From JBDRLD01 sp043813445 (GTDB lineage: Bacteria > Patescibacteriota > Patescibacteriia > JACPHY01), in assembly GCA_043813445.1 (NCBI GenBank), contig JBDRLD010000031.1:1-12785 (forward strand): a stretch of 12,785 nt of DNA, read 5' to 3'. The notes beneath the pieces were generated by a model. It ran no database searches. It was not told the DNA's origin and saw only the letters and a program-made list of their open reading frames with translations. Of the stretch, positions 5,227 to 11,455 are shown in pieces. Numbering within the stretch: position 1 is the first letter of the stretch; the number at the start of each line of letters is the position of its first letter. A program made the translations under genes and the position numbers.

Positions 5227-7737
5227 TCACACGTATGTCACCGTTCCAATTCCATCACCTTCCTCCTTGAACCGCATCACTCGAACACCCTGCGTCGCAC
5301 GGCCCACCTTCGACACCTGCTTATACGGGAGCCGAATAACCTGCCCGTTGCGAGACATGACGATGAGATCCTCCGGTGGTGCTTTCGCATTCAATACGAA
5401 TGCCCCAACGATTTTCCCGGTCTTCGGTGTAATCTCTGCGGTCTTGATGCCTGATCCGCCACGGCCCTGGACACGGTACTGGCCGAGCGTTGTTCGCTTC
5501 CCGAATCCATGCTCCATGATAACGACGACTTCGCATCCATCCTTGTCGCAGCTGCGTCCAATGATGCCAGCTCCAACAATTTCGTCGTCTTTCTTTAAGA
5601 GCTTCATTCCGCGCACGCCGGCCGCGACGCGTCCCATCGATCGTACATCCTTCTCCTTGAACCGAATTGCCTGCCCCTCACGGGAGATCAGCATGATCTC
5701 ATCCTTGCCAGTGGATGGCTTCACGTACTCGAGGAGATCATCTCCGCGAAGCTTAATCGCGATGAGGCCATTGCGCCGCACATTACTGAACGCCTCGATA
5801 TCGACTTTCTTAATCGCACCTCCGCGCGTCACCATGACGAGGTACTTTTCATCATTTCCAAGATCAGATATCGGCAAAATCGCAGACACGCCCTCGGCCG
5901 GTGAAAGATTAAGGAAATTCACAATCGACTGCCCCTTTGCTGTGCGCGATCCTTCAGGAATATCGTACGCCTTCAACTGGAATACGCGGCCACGCGTAGT
6001 GAAGAAGAGCACATCCGCATGCGTCTCCGTCGCGAAGAGGAGCTCAACGAAATCTTCTTCCTTTGCGGTAAGTCCTATGACGCCCTTTCCACCGCGCCCC
6101 TGCGTCTTGAACGCATCCGGCGGCACTCGCTTAATGTAACCGCCCTTCGTAACCATGACAATTGCCGGAACATTCGGAATGAGATCCTCGGTGCGGAAGT
6201 CCTTCAGTCCCTGCGCACGAACCTGCGTTCGCCGTTCGTTAGCAAACTTTGCGCGGTGCTCCTTGATCTCCTTCTTGATAACGTCGAGCATTCGCTGTTC
6301 CGACTTCAAAATCGCTTCAAGCTCTGCAATGAGTTCCTGCTTCTCCTTCAGCTCCTGCTCCACCTTGATACGCTCGAGGTTCGCAAGCTGCGCGAGGCGC
6401 ATGTCAAGAATCGCATTCGCCTGCAGCTCGGAGAGCTTGAACTGCTTCAGAAGGTTCACACGCGCGGCATCGCGATCCTTCGACTTCTTAATCGTCTCAA
6501 TCACCTTATCGATCTTCAACATCGCGAGCTTCAGGCCCTCAAGAATGTGTGCCCTGTCCTTCGCACGATTAAGTTCGAACTCAGTCCGACGTCGCACCAC
6601 CTCCCGCCGGTGCTTCACATACTCCTCGAGAATGCTCTTCAGGTTAAGCACGCGCGGAATAATGCCATCGATGAGCGCGAGCATGTTCATGTGGAACGTG
6701 TCCTGGAGTTGCGTCGAATGGTAGAGCTTGTTCAACACTTTCTTCGGATATGCATCCTTCTTCAGCTCGATAACAATACGCACATCGCCCTTCGACGACT
6801 CGTCGCGGAGATCACGAATACCCTCAACCTTCTTCTGATGGACGAGGTCGGCGATCTTCTCGATGAGAGACGCCTTATTCACCGCATATGGAAGGGACGT
6901 CACAATAATCTTCGTGCCCTTCGGATCTTCGATAATTTCTGCGTCCGCGCGAGTTACTACAGACCCGCGACCCGTTGCATACGCCTGTCGAATTTCTCGC
7001 TGGTCGTAGATTGTTGCGCCGGTTGGAAAATCCGGCCCCAGTACAAACTTGCAAAGGTCATCAACGGTCGCGTTCGGGTGATCAATAAGGTGCGTCACCG
7101 CATCGCACACCTCGCCGAGATTGTGCGGTGGGATGGATGTCGCCATACCAACCGCGATACCAACTGTCCCGTTTACGAGGAGTGATGGGAAGAGCGCCGG
7201 AAGTACACGCGGCTCTTGTTTGGAGCCATCATAGTTCGGGATAAAGTCCACGGTCTGCTTCTCTATATCGCCCAGAAGCTCCTCAGCAATCGGCATGAGC
7301 TTCGCCTCGGTGTACCGATACGCAGCAGCCGGATCGCCGTCTACGGATCCGAAGTTCCCCTGCCCACGAACAAGCATCTCGCGCATGCTCCAATACTGCG
7401 CCATGCGGACGAGCGCGTCGTACACCGCGCTATCGCCGTGCGGGTGGTAGTTACCAAGCACATCACCGACGATAGTTGCGGATTTCCGAAACTTCGCACC
7501 TGGCTTGAGCCCCATCTGCCACATCGCGTAGAGGATGCGGCGATGCACTGGCTTCAATCCGTCTCGCACATCCGGAAGCGCTCGACTCACGATCACCGAC
7601 ATCGCATAGTCAAGGTATGAACGCTCCATCTCTTCGACAATTGGTGCTGGTTCTATAACACCACCCGCCGCTACCAGTGCTGTCACTTCGGGCGACTGTG
7701 GTGCTTTTGTCTTCTTGATGATTCGCTTCTTTGCCAT
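5227..7737 (-). CDS. gyrA: DNA gyrase subunit A
   Basis: Encodes 836 residues, normal for GyrA, the DNA-cutting subunit of the gyrase A2B2 complex that introduces negative supercoils with ATP. The N-terminal winged-helix/tower core begins around YLDYAMSVIVSRALPDVRDG (41-60). The catalytic tyrosine is Y142 in AAAYRYTEAK. The quinolone-determining positions are the sensitive type, S103 and D107 in HGDSAVYD. A coiled-coil region spans about 375-500. The C-terminal beta-pinwheel (about 515-836) has six blade-like repeats and a GyrA-box variant QGRGGKG (546-552; consensus QRRGGKG), which favours gyrase over topoisomerase IV. ATG 7737 has no Shine-Dalgarno. It is the third gene after the beta-lactamase-fold and membrane-anchor genes; the 48-bp gap upstream is mostly the heptad array. 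Confidence 0.97.
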   Translation of the reverse strand: MAKKRIIKKTKAPQSPEVTALVAAGGVIEPAPIVEEMERSYLDYAMSVIVSRALPDVRDGLKPVHRRILYAMWQMGLKPGAKFRKSATIVGDVLGNYHPHGDSAVYDALVRMAQYWSMREMLVRGQGNFGSVDGDPAAAYRYTEAKLMPIAEELLGDIEKQTVDFIPNYDGSKQEPRVLPALFPSLLVNGTVGIAVGMATSIPPHNLGEVCDAVTHLIDHPNATVDDLCKFVLGPDFPTGATIYDQREIRQAYATGRGSVVTRADAEIIEDPKGTKIIVTSLPYAVNKASLIEKIADLVHQKKVEGIRDLRDESSKGDVRIVIELKKDAYPKKVLNKLYHSTQLQDTFHMNMLALIDGIIPRVLNLKSILEEYVKHRREVVRRRTEFELNRAKDRAHILEGLKLAMLKIDKVIETIKKSKDRDAARVNLLKQFKLSELQANAILDMRLAQLANLERIKVEQELKEKQELIAELEAILKSEQRMLDVIKKEIKEHRAKFANERRTQVRAQGLKDFRTEDLIPNVPAIVMVTKGGYIKRVPPDAFKTQGRGGKGVIGLTAKEEDFVELLFATETHADVLFFTTRGRVFQLKAYDIPEGSRTAKGQSIVNFLNLSPAEGVSAILPISDLGNDEKYLVMVTRGGAIKKVDIEAFSNVRRNGLIAIKLRGDDLLEYVKPSTGKDEIMLISREGQAIRFKEKDVRSMGRVAAGVRGMKLLKKDDEIVGAGIIGRSCDKDGCEVVVIMEHGFGKRTTLGQYRVQGRGGSGIKTAEITPKTGKIVGAFVLNAKAPPEDLIVMSRNGQVIRLPYKQVSKVGRATQGVRVMRFKEEGDGIGTVTYV

Positions 7738-7750
7738 AGATGATAATAAA

Positions 7751-7785
7751 ACGCAAAACGCATTACGCTCGACGCATAACGCACG
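7751..7785 (-). repeat. Heptad array ahead of gyrA (5 units)
   Basis: Five consecutive 7-bp units start at 7751, 7758, 7765, 7772 and 7779. Each begins ACGC followed by three variable bases on the plus strand (NNNGCGT in mRNA sense). The array begins 14 bp upstream of the gyrA ATG and ends exactly at the stop of the preceding gene, so it fills most of the intercistronic gap. Units agree in four bases and vary in three, unlike a simple slippage repeat. Confidence 0.75.
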
Positions 7786-8061
7786 CTACTGGCGCACCGA
7801 TTCTTCGGGCTGCACGTTATCCACGTTATCGCTCGGCACGGATTCGCCGGGTGTCGCCATCGGCTCCCTCAGCGCATCGAGCTGCGCATTTAGTACGCCC
7901 ACCTGCTCGTCAAACTGTTCAATAACCTCACGAAATGACGCAGACTCCTCCGGCTCAACCTCCGGAATAAGAACACGCTTCGACAAAAGAAGAAGCCACG
8001 CCACGAAGATGACGGCTGCAACAATGCTCACACTGACGACGAGTTGCCGCTGTGGCTTCAT
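7786..8061 (-). CDS. Small membrane-anchored protein of unknown function
   Basis: Encodes 91 residues. A positively charged start (MKPQRQ) precedes one transmembrane helix at about 8-27 (VVSVSIVAAVIFVAWLLLL). An acidic, helix-prone stretch (EVEPEESASFREVIEQFDEQVGVLNAQLDAL, 34-64) that could form a short coiled coil follows, then a Pro/Ser/acidic tail. The tail most likely lies outside if the helix acts as an uncleaved signal anchor, but the orientation is uncertain. Start at ATG 8061 rather than the upstream frame to 8181, which runs into the preceding gene. Only a weak purine stretch precedes it. It is 26 bp after the beta-lactamase-fold gene and 48 bp before gyrA, probably one transcript. 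No family recognised. Confidence 0.7.
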   Translation of the reverse strand: MKPQRQLVVSVSIVAAVIFVAWLLLLSKRVLIPEVEPEESASFREVIEQFDEQVGVLNAQLDALREPMATPGESVPSDNVDNVQPEESVRQ

Positions 8062-8087
8062 AGCACCATTTCTTTTCTTCGAGTTTC

Positions 8088-8699
8088 CTACGAAATAGCG
8101 ATGATCCGCACCCACGTCTCGTCGCTCGGCATATCCTTTTCGACAATCTTCAAACGATCCTCCACTTCCTTCAATGAGCACCCATACTCCTTACAGAATG
8201 CCTCCGGCCCATCGTATGGCAGCTTCGTCCCCTTCACCCCGTACTGTATTGGAATGACAATTCGCGGTTCAAGCTGCTCAATCGTTTCGCCGGCCTCCTT
8301 TGCTCCGAGCACACCATTTCCGCCGATCGGAACGAAGCAGATGTCAACCTCGCCGAGAAGCTCTGCGGTCCCAGCATCGAGTTTTGTTGATGCATTTCCA
8401 AGATGTGCAATTGAAATTCCCTCGGCGACGATACGATAGATGGTTCGCCCATGAAACGGAATACCAACGACACTCACACCGCGCACCTCACACTCCCCGG
8501 GCCCACGCACGAGGTATGGCCCCTCACTGAACGAAGGAATTTCTCCAGTGGTCGAAATGACGAGATCGGCCGACGAAGGACGTAGTGGCTTCAACCCGGT
8601 CGCCTTTGCATCGTACAAATCAATGAGCACAGCAAATTCACCGGCAGCGTGTTTGCCGGTAAGACGAACGCAGGAATCTCCGTGGTACGTGATAACCAT
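8088..8699 (-). CDS. Metallo-beta-lactamase-fold protein lacking metal ligands
   Basis: Encodes 203 residues with the layout of the UlaG-like branch of the metallo-beta-lactamase fold: MVITYHGDSCVRL at the start, GPGECEVRGVSVVGI (66-80), ISIAHLGN (95-102), VDICFVPIGG (118-127) and KEAGETIEQLEPRIVIPIQYG (134-154). The usual metal site is gone. The HxHxDH loop is replaced by STTGEIP (49-55), the Asp after HLG is Asn (N102), and the His of the final P-x-H-Y is Gln (Q152). It is therefore probably not a hydrolase, perhaps a structural or regulatory relative. First gene of the operon with the membrane protein and gyrA. Its ATG lies within a heptad array and has no Shine-Dalgarno. Confidence 0.85.
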   Translation of the reverse strand: MVITYHGDSCVRLTGKHAAGEFAVLIDLYDAKATGLKPLRPSSADLVISTTGEIPSFSEGPYLVRGPGECEVRGVSVVGIPFHGRTIYRIVAEGISIAHLGNASTKLDAGTAELLGEVDICFVPIGGNGVLGAKEAGETIEQLEPRIVIPIQYGVKGTKLPYDGPEAFCKEYGCSLKEVEDRLKIVEKDMPSDETWVRIIAIS

Positions 8700-8722
8700 A
8701 AACCGTAAACACTAAACCATGT
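8695..8722 (-). repeat. Heptad array overlapping the start of the beta-lactamase-fold gene
   Basis: Four 7-bp units start at 8695, 8702, 8709 and 8716, each beginning AC on the plus strand; three of them fit ACNNTAA. In mRNA sense the units end in GT and the gene's ATG lies within the last one (TTATGGT). The units are similar to plant-type telomere heptads, but the array is far too short and internal for that. The phase is the same in kind as at gyrA and at 11195-11264. Confidence 0.65.
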
Positions 8723-8739
8723 TCCGCAACCGATAAGCT

Positions 8740-8756
8740 CGCGGGCAATGCCCGCG
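8740..8756 (-). other. 5'-leader hairpin of the beta-lactamase-fold/gyrA operon
   Basis: A perfect 7-bp GC-only stem (8740-8746 with 8750-8756) with a 3-nt loop, a few bases downstream of the expected transcription start (about 8761) of the minus-strand promoter. A stem at the extreme 5' end commonly protects mRNA from 5'-dependent decay. Confidence 0.55.
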
Positions 8757-8767
8757 TGACACCTTCT

Positions 8768-8797
8768 ATAATACCGACATAGTGGGCGGGTTGACAA
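8768..8797 (-). promoter_or_regulatory. Promoter of the beta-lactamase-fold - membrane protein - gyrA operon
   Basis: Minus-strand -35 TTGTCA (8792-8797) and -10 TATTAT (8768-8773), 18 bp apart, each one base from the sigma-70 consensus. The predicted leader is about 60 nt and contains the 8740-8756 hairpin and the heptad array. The -35 overlaps the -35 of the plus-strand promoter at 8791-8819. Confidence 0.65.
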
Positions 8798-8819
8798 TAG
8801 GGGGATGCGATAGTACGAT
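8791..8819 (+). promoter_or_regulatory. Promoter of the candidate noncoding RNA
   Basis: Perfect -35 TTGACA (8791-8796), 17-bp spacer, -10 TACGAT (8814-8819). Predicted start near 8826. No plus-strand reading frame that begins after it is closed before the terminator at 8985-9030, so a noncoding transcript is the simplest reading. The two opposing -35 boxes share five bases. Confidence 0.6.
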
Positions 8820-8825
8820 CGCCCC

Positions 8826-9030
8826 GTCGCGAACCACCACTCTATTCGCCTCGCCGCGCTCATTCACGAGTAGCGCAAAGGAGTAGTGGCTCGGCTCGCT
8901 CGAACTCGTGGCGATCATCGAGGGTGCATGTCCCGACAATCTCGTTGCCGCGCGGCACCTCACCGCACGGTAATCACACTCTCCAGATCCCCTACCGGAA
9001 ACAAAAACCGGCGGGGGATCTCTCATTTTC
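8826..9030 (+). ncRNA. Candidate ~200-nt noncoding RNA
   Basis: Bounded by its own promoter (8791-8819) and an intrinsic terminator (8985-9030), with no convincing reading frame on the plus strand. Internal structure is visible: CCAC/GTGG and ACTC/GAGT stems around 8835-8889 enclosing GCGCT/AGCGC, and a fully self-complementary 12-mer TGCCGCGCGGCA at 8946-8957. It lacks the signatures I would expect of SRP RNA, tmRNA or RNase P RNA. A 6S-like RNA is possible by size, but I do not see the expected pairing of the two ends. The start is estimated from the promoter. Next to it, at 9046, begins the promoter of the 407-residue gene. Confidence 0.5.
8985..9030 (+). terminator. Intrinsic terminator of the candidate noncoding RNA
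   Basis: AGATCCCC (8985-8992) pairs with GGGGATCT (9014-9021) and CCGG (8995-8998) with CCGG (9008-9011), joined by a T-G pair and one mismatch, around an A-rich 9-nt loop. The tail is ctcattttc, a modest T-tract. It lies 16 bp before the next promoter, as expected for the boundary of a transcription unit. Confidence 0.6.
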
Positions 9031-9045
9031 GGCGATATTTCGCTC

Positions 9046-9074
9046 TTGACAGTGATGGAGAACTGCGCTACGGT
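9046..9074 (+). promoter_or_regulatory. Promoter of the 407-residue membrane protein gene
   Basis: Perfect -35 TTGACA (9046-9051), 17-bp spacer, -10-like TACGGT (9069-9074). Predicted start near 9081, where a 6-bp hairpin with a 3-nt loop (TCAGCA 9081-9086 with TGCTGA 9090-9095) would form the 5' end of the message. Confidence 0.6.
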
Positions 9075-9080
9075 GCATTG

Positions 9081-9095
9081 TCAGCATCATGCTGA
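9081..9095 (+). other. 5'-end hairpin of the 407-residue gene's mRNA
   Basis: TCAGCA/TGCTGA perfect stem with a TCA loop, starting at the predicted transcription start. The arrangement is similar to the leader hairpin of the divergent gyrA operon. Confidence 0.45.
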
Positions 9096-9138
9096 TTCGG
9101 ATCATTCCCAACGGCAACCCTCTCATAAGGAGTCGCCC

Positions 9139-10362
9139 GTGCCAAATGTAATACGTTCGCGATTGGTGACTGACCAAAGCATCGAAGAAATCGAGCGCCG
9201 CAGAGGACTTCCGCACGGAGAAGTAGCACAGTTTTTCACCGCGCATCTCGTCGGCCTCATCGGAGTGGCGTGGATCGCGCTGAGTATCGCACTTCCTATC
9301 ACGGGGTCGCGCTACCACATGCTCTTCGCCGCGCCGTACGGCTTACTTGTCATTGGCGGATTCGTCTCCTTTTCGATGCGCGATCCGTCCTTCCAAGCGC
9401 TCGGCTACACCGAATGGTGGCGCCTATGGCTGGACAACAACATCTACGGCTACACGCTCATCCTCACGCTCGACCAGGTCGGCAATCTCCTGCATCGCAT
9501 CGTGCGGCGGGTCAAGCCAGCCAGGACAAGCTGGATAAACACCGAAGACGATGAGCTGACGCCACAGGAGGAATTCGCGTTCTTCATTCCGCTAGGACCG
9601 CGCGGCCGCGCGACCATTCGGAGCGGCCAATGGAAGAAGCACGAACAGCTTCGGCGATGGTGTGCGGATCTCACCAACTTGTACATCTCACCATCGCCGT
9701 TTCCGGTCGGGCAAGGTGGTCGCGTCGGTGAGCAGCACAAGACGCGTGACCTACGCATAGCGGTACGCATTACCGATCCGAATAAGAACCGCTTCGTATT
9801 CAGAGTCGAAGATGCGCTCCGTGCGTTCCGCCGATGGCACAAATATGAATATTCCGACCTCATGGACATGTTGTGTGTCCGTGGCGATGCCTCCTCCAGA
9901 GGCCCAAATGAGGACGGGGTGCGCCAGCATGAACAGCTGCTCTCCCGTATCGCATCATCTGCGCAAGAGCACCATCTGAACCTCTTCCAATGTCTCATCG
10001 ACATCAGTGACCGGATCACGAGCGAGCGGGCACTCCACACGCTCGTCGAGGGCCTACAGCTCCAGAAGGTGATCCTCGCTTCGCTCATCACACACAACCC
10101 GCGCGACCATGCGGAGCATGCGACGCACGAGCTACTCACGCGGCTGCAGCAAGAGAACGACCTGGACCTCGAGCGACGTACGTGCATTCGGCGGCTTCTT
10201 GACGGGACTCTCCCGACCGTGCATCTCGTCGAGATCGAGCCGGTCGAAGCTGCAACGCCGACGCCGAATACGGAACAGCCGGTAGCAGCAAAACACAACG
10301 ACGAACCGTGGCCTTCAGTCCCCGCAAAGGGCCTGGGGGACATTGGACCATTCGTCTGGTAA
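9139..10362 (+). CDS. Unknown two-TM membrane protein with large soluble domain
   Basis: Encodes 407 residues from a GTG start at 9139, which has AAGGAG (9127-9132) 6 nt upstream; the frame opens earlier only across the promoter. Residues 1-31 are charged. Two hydrophobic helices lie at about 36-54 and 60-79, forming a hairpin that should leave both ends in the cytoplasm. The remaining 325 residues are soluble and rich in Arg, His and Glu, with RVEDALRAFRRWHKYEYSDLMDMLCVRG (about 247-274) and long amphipathic helices (about 285-370), then a Pro/Thr-rich linker and a short conserved-looking end (GLGDIGPFVW). I recognise no domain. It has its own promoter, leader hairpin and terminator, so it is a single-gene transcription unit. 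Confidence 0.72.
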   Translation: MPNVIRSRLVTDQSIEEIERRRGLPHGEVAQFFTAHLVGLIGVAWIALSIALPITGSRYHMLFAAPYGLLVIGGFVSFSMRDPSFQALGYTEWWRLWLDNNIYGYTLILTLDQVGNLLHRIVRRVKPARTSWINTEDDELTPQEEFAFFIPLGPRGRATIRSGQWKKHEQLRRWCADLTNLYISPSPFPVGQGGRVGEQHKTRDLRIAVRITDPNKNRFVFRVEDALRAFRRWHKYEYSDLMDMLCVRGDASSRGPNEDGVRQHEQLLSRIASSAQEHHLNLFQCLIDISDRITSERALHTLVEGLQLQKVILASLITHNPRDHAEHATHELLTRLQQENDLDLERRTCIRRLLDGTLPTVHLVEIEPVEAATPTPNTEQPVAAKHNDEPWPSVPAKGLGDIGPFVW

Positions 10363-10410
10363 CAACCGGCCTGCGTAAGTGGCTGCCCCCTCGACCACTT
10401 GCGAGGCAAC

Positions 10411-10441
10411 AAACCCCCACCCTCTTGAAGGGTGGGGGTTT
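10411..10441 (+). terminator. Terminator between convergent genes
   Basis: A perfect 13-bp stem (10411-10423 with 10429-10441) with a 5-nt loop. The stem begins with A bases and ends with T bases in both directions, so it could serve both the 407-residue gene (stop 49 bp upstream) and the convergent 224-residue gene (stop at 10498). The plus-direction tail is only TTT, so efficiency may be moderate. Confidence 0.75.
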
Positions 10442-10497
10442 CACGTTATGCAAGAATGACGTGTGAGACTTGTGCAATCCAAAGATGTGCAGACTTC

Positions 10498-11172
10498 CTA
10501 CTCCCTCGTCGTATACTCTTCTACCTTCCCGCGAACCTCCTCGACTGTCGCCTCCATCCCCATCGCGCCGGTGAATCCAAGTTCATACTCATGAATTGCT
10601 CCTGCGATCTCTGCCGCCCATTGCGGCTTCTTCCGTGCAACATCGCGGAGGGACAAGAGTTCTTCCTCGATCTTCAGCCGTTCCATTTTCCATCGCAGCA
10701 CAATGCGCTCGTAGTCCGGAATCTTCCCATCGCGCAACCGTGTCGCAAGCTCTGCCGCGGCATCCTGTCGTGCGCGCAAGAACGCCTCTTCCATAACCAG
10801 TCGATCCTCTGGCGTATAGTTCGTTTCGAAAACCGGCATGCGCATAAGTTCGATCGTGCCGCACCCCAATTCGTCCGCATCGGCACGCACGCGCTGCCCG
10901 AGCGACTCCGGCATTCCATCAAACAATCGTTCAGTCGCAATCACCTGCCCGTCGCGCGCGTAAACCTCCTCCCACGCACGACGATAGTGCCAGGAGTACA
11001 TTCCGAACTCAATCGCTACCGCTTCACATTCCTCACGCGAGACTCCGGCATCCGCGCGAAGCTCAGCAATGCGTCTCTGCATACACCGTCCAAGCTGTTC
11101 TGAAAAACGCGGGGGTAAATGATTGGATAGAATTTCCAAAATTTCTATGGTCGCATGAAAGGGGTGGGTCAT
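10498..11172 (-). CDS. Unknown soluble helical protein
   Basis: Encodes 224 residues. It is predicted to be mostly alpha-helical and charged, with no signal peptide or membrane segment. Recognisable stretches are RRIAELRADAGVSREECEAVAIEFGMYSWHYRRAWEEVY (33-71) and a long helical C-terminal half beginning TPEDRLVMEEAFLRARQDAAAELATRL (118-144). I do not recognise the family. Start chosen at ATG 11172; the open frame continues to 11247, but only through the heptad array, and gives a low-complexity leader. There is no Shine-Dalgarno; the preceding bases are pyrimidine-rich. It stands alone, convergent with the 407-residue gene and divergent from the S1 gene. Confidence 0.7.
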   Translation of the reverse strand: MTHPFHATIEILEILSNHLPPRFSEQLGRCMQRRIAELRADAGVSREECEAVAIEFGMYSWHYRRAWEEVYARDGQVIATERLFDGMPESLGQRVRADADELGCGTIELMRMPVFETNYTPEDRLVMEEAFLRARQDAAAELATRLRDGKIPDYERIVLRWKMERLKIEEELLSLRDVARKKPQWAAEIAGAIHEYELGFTGAMGMEATVEEVRGKVEEYTTRE

Positions 11173-11194
11173 AGAGAAGTTAGAAGAGACAAAA

Positions 11195-11264
11195 ACAGGA
11201 GATAAGAAACAAGGGACAAGGAACATATTACAAGGAACACGGGACAACGGACTCCTGACTACGA
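11195..11264 (-). repeat. Heptad array ahead of the 224-residue gene (10 units)
   Basis: Ten 7-bp units in one phase starting at 11195. Nine begin with AC on the plus strand (the unit at 11202 begins AT), so in mRNA sense they end in GT. Two units are identical (ACAAGGA at 11216 and 11230) and others differ by one or two bases; the right-hand units are more degenerate. The array lies 23 bp upstream of the gene's ATG. The 11265-11340 stretch between it and the S1 promoter contains only a GGCC/GGCC mini-hairpin. Confidence 0.75.
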
Positions 11265-11344
11265 ATAATCGGCACTGGCTTGGAATTCACCTATGTAGTA
11301 TACCTCATTGGCCTTACGGCCCGAATTGCTAGGAATCATCGTAC

Positions 11345-11373
11345 TTGCCAAGTACCACATCCTGCGCTACTGT
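11345..11373 (+). promoter_or_regulatory. Putative promoter of the S1 gene, with palindrome on the -35
   Basis: TTGCCA (11345-11350), 17-bp spacer, TACTGT (11368-11373), in the same form as the other candidates. The -35 lies inside a perfect palindrome GTACTT-GCC-AAGTAC (11341-11355), which could be an operator. The predicted leader is about 75 nt. Confidence 0.45.
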
Positions 11374-11431
11374 CTATCCAGTATTCAATGAACCCTGGCC
11401 GACGGCTCGGTGCGGGGGCTTCTCTTTTTGA

Positions 11432-11451
11432 GAGGTTAAAACATTATGTGA
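11432..11451 (+). promoter_or_regulatory. Start-stop element (ATGTGA) ahead of the S1 start
   Basis: A Shine-Dalgarno-like GAGGT (11432-11436) is 9 nt from an ATG at 11446 that is followed immediately by TGA. The true S1 ATG at 11456 is 19 nt from the same GAGGT and out of frame with the first ATG. Ribosomes placed by the GAGGT would meet the start-stop first. Confidence 0.4.
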
Positions 11452-11455
11452 ACCT

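Noticed and set aside
6019..7185. 388-codon plus-strand open frame inside gyrA
   Set aside because: Antisense shadow of gyrA; Arg/Leu-rich without domain features, and it ends and starts in conserved gyrA codons.
7743..7748. TATTAT 5 nt before the gyrA ATG as a separate gyrA promoter
   Set aside because: No -35 at 16-18 bp and no TGn extension; gyrA is more simply read from the operon promoter at 8768-8797.
8766..9026. 86-codon minus-strand frame opposite the candidate noncoding RNA
   Set aside because: No Shine-Dalgarno, runs through the gyrA-operon promoter, and its start is made of a terminator stem. It cannot be fully excluded without comparison to relatives.
9450..10412. 320-codon minus-strand frame inside the 407-residue gene
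   Set aside because: Ser/Arg/Cys-rich shadow frame with no start signal; the plus-strand gene has promoter, SD and terminator.
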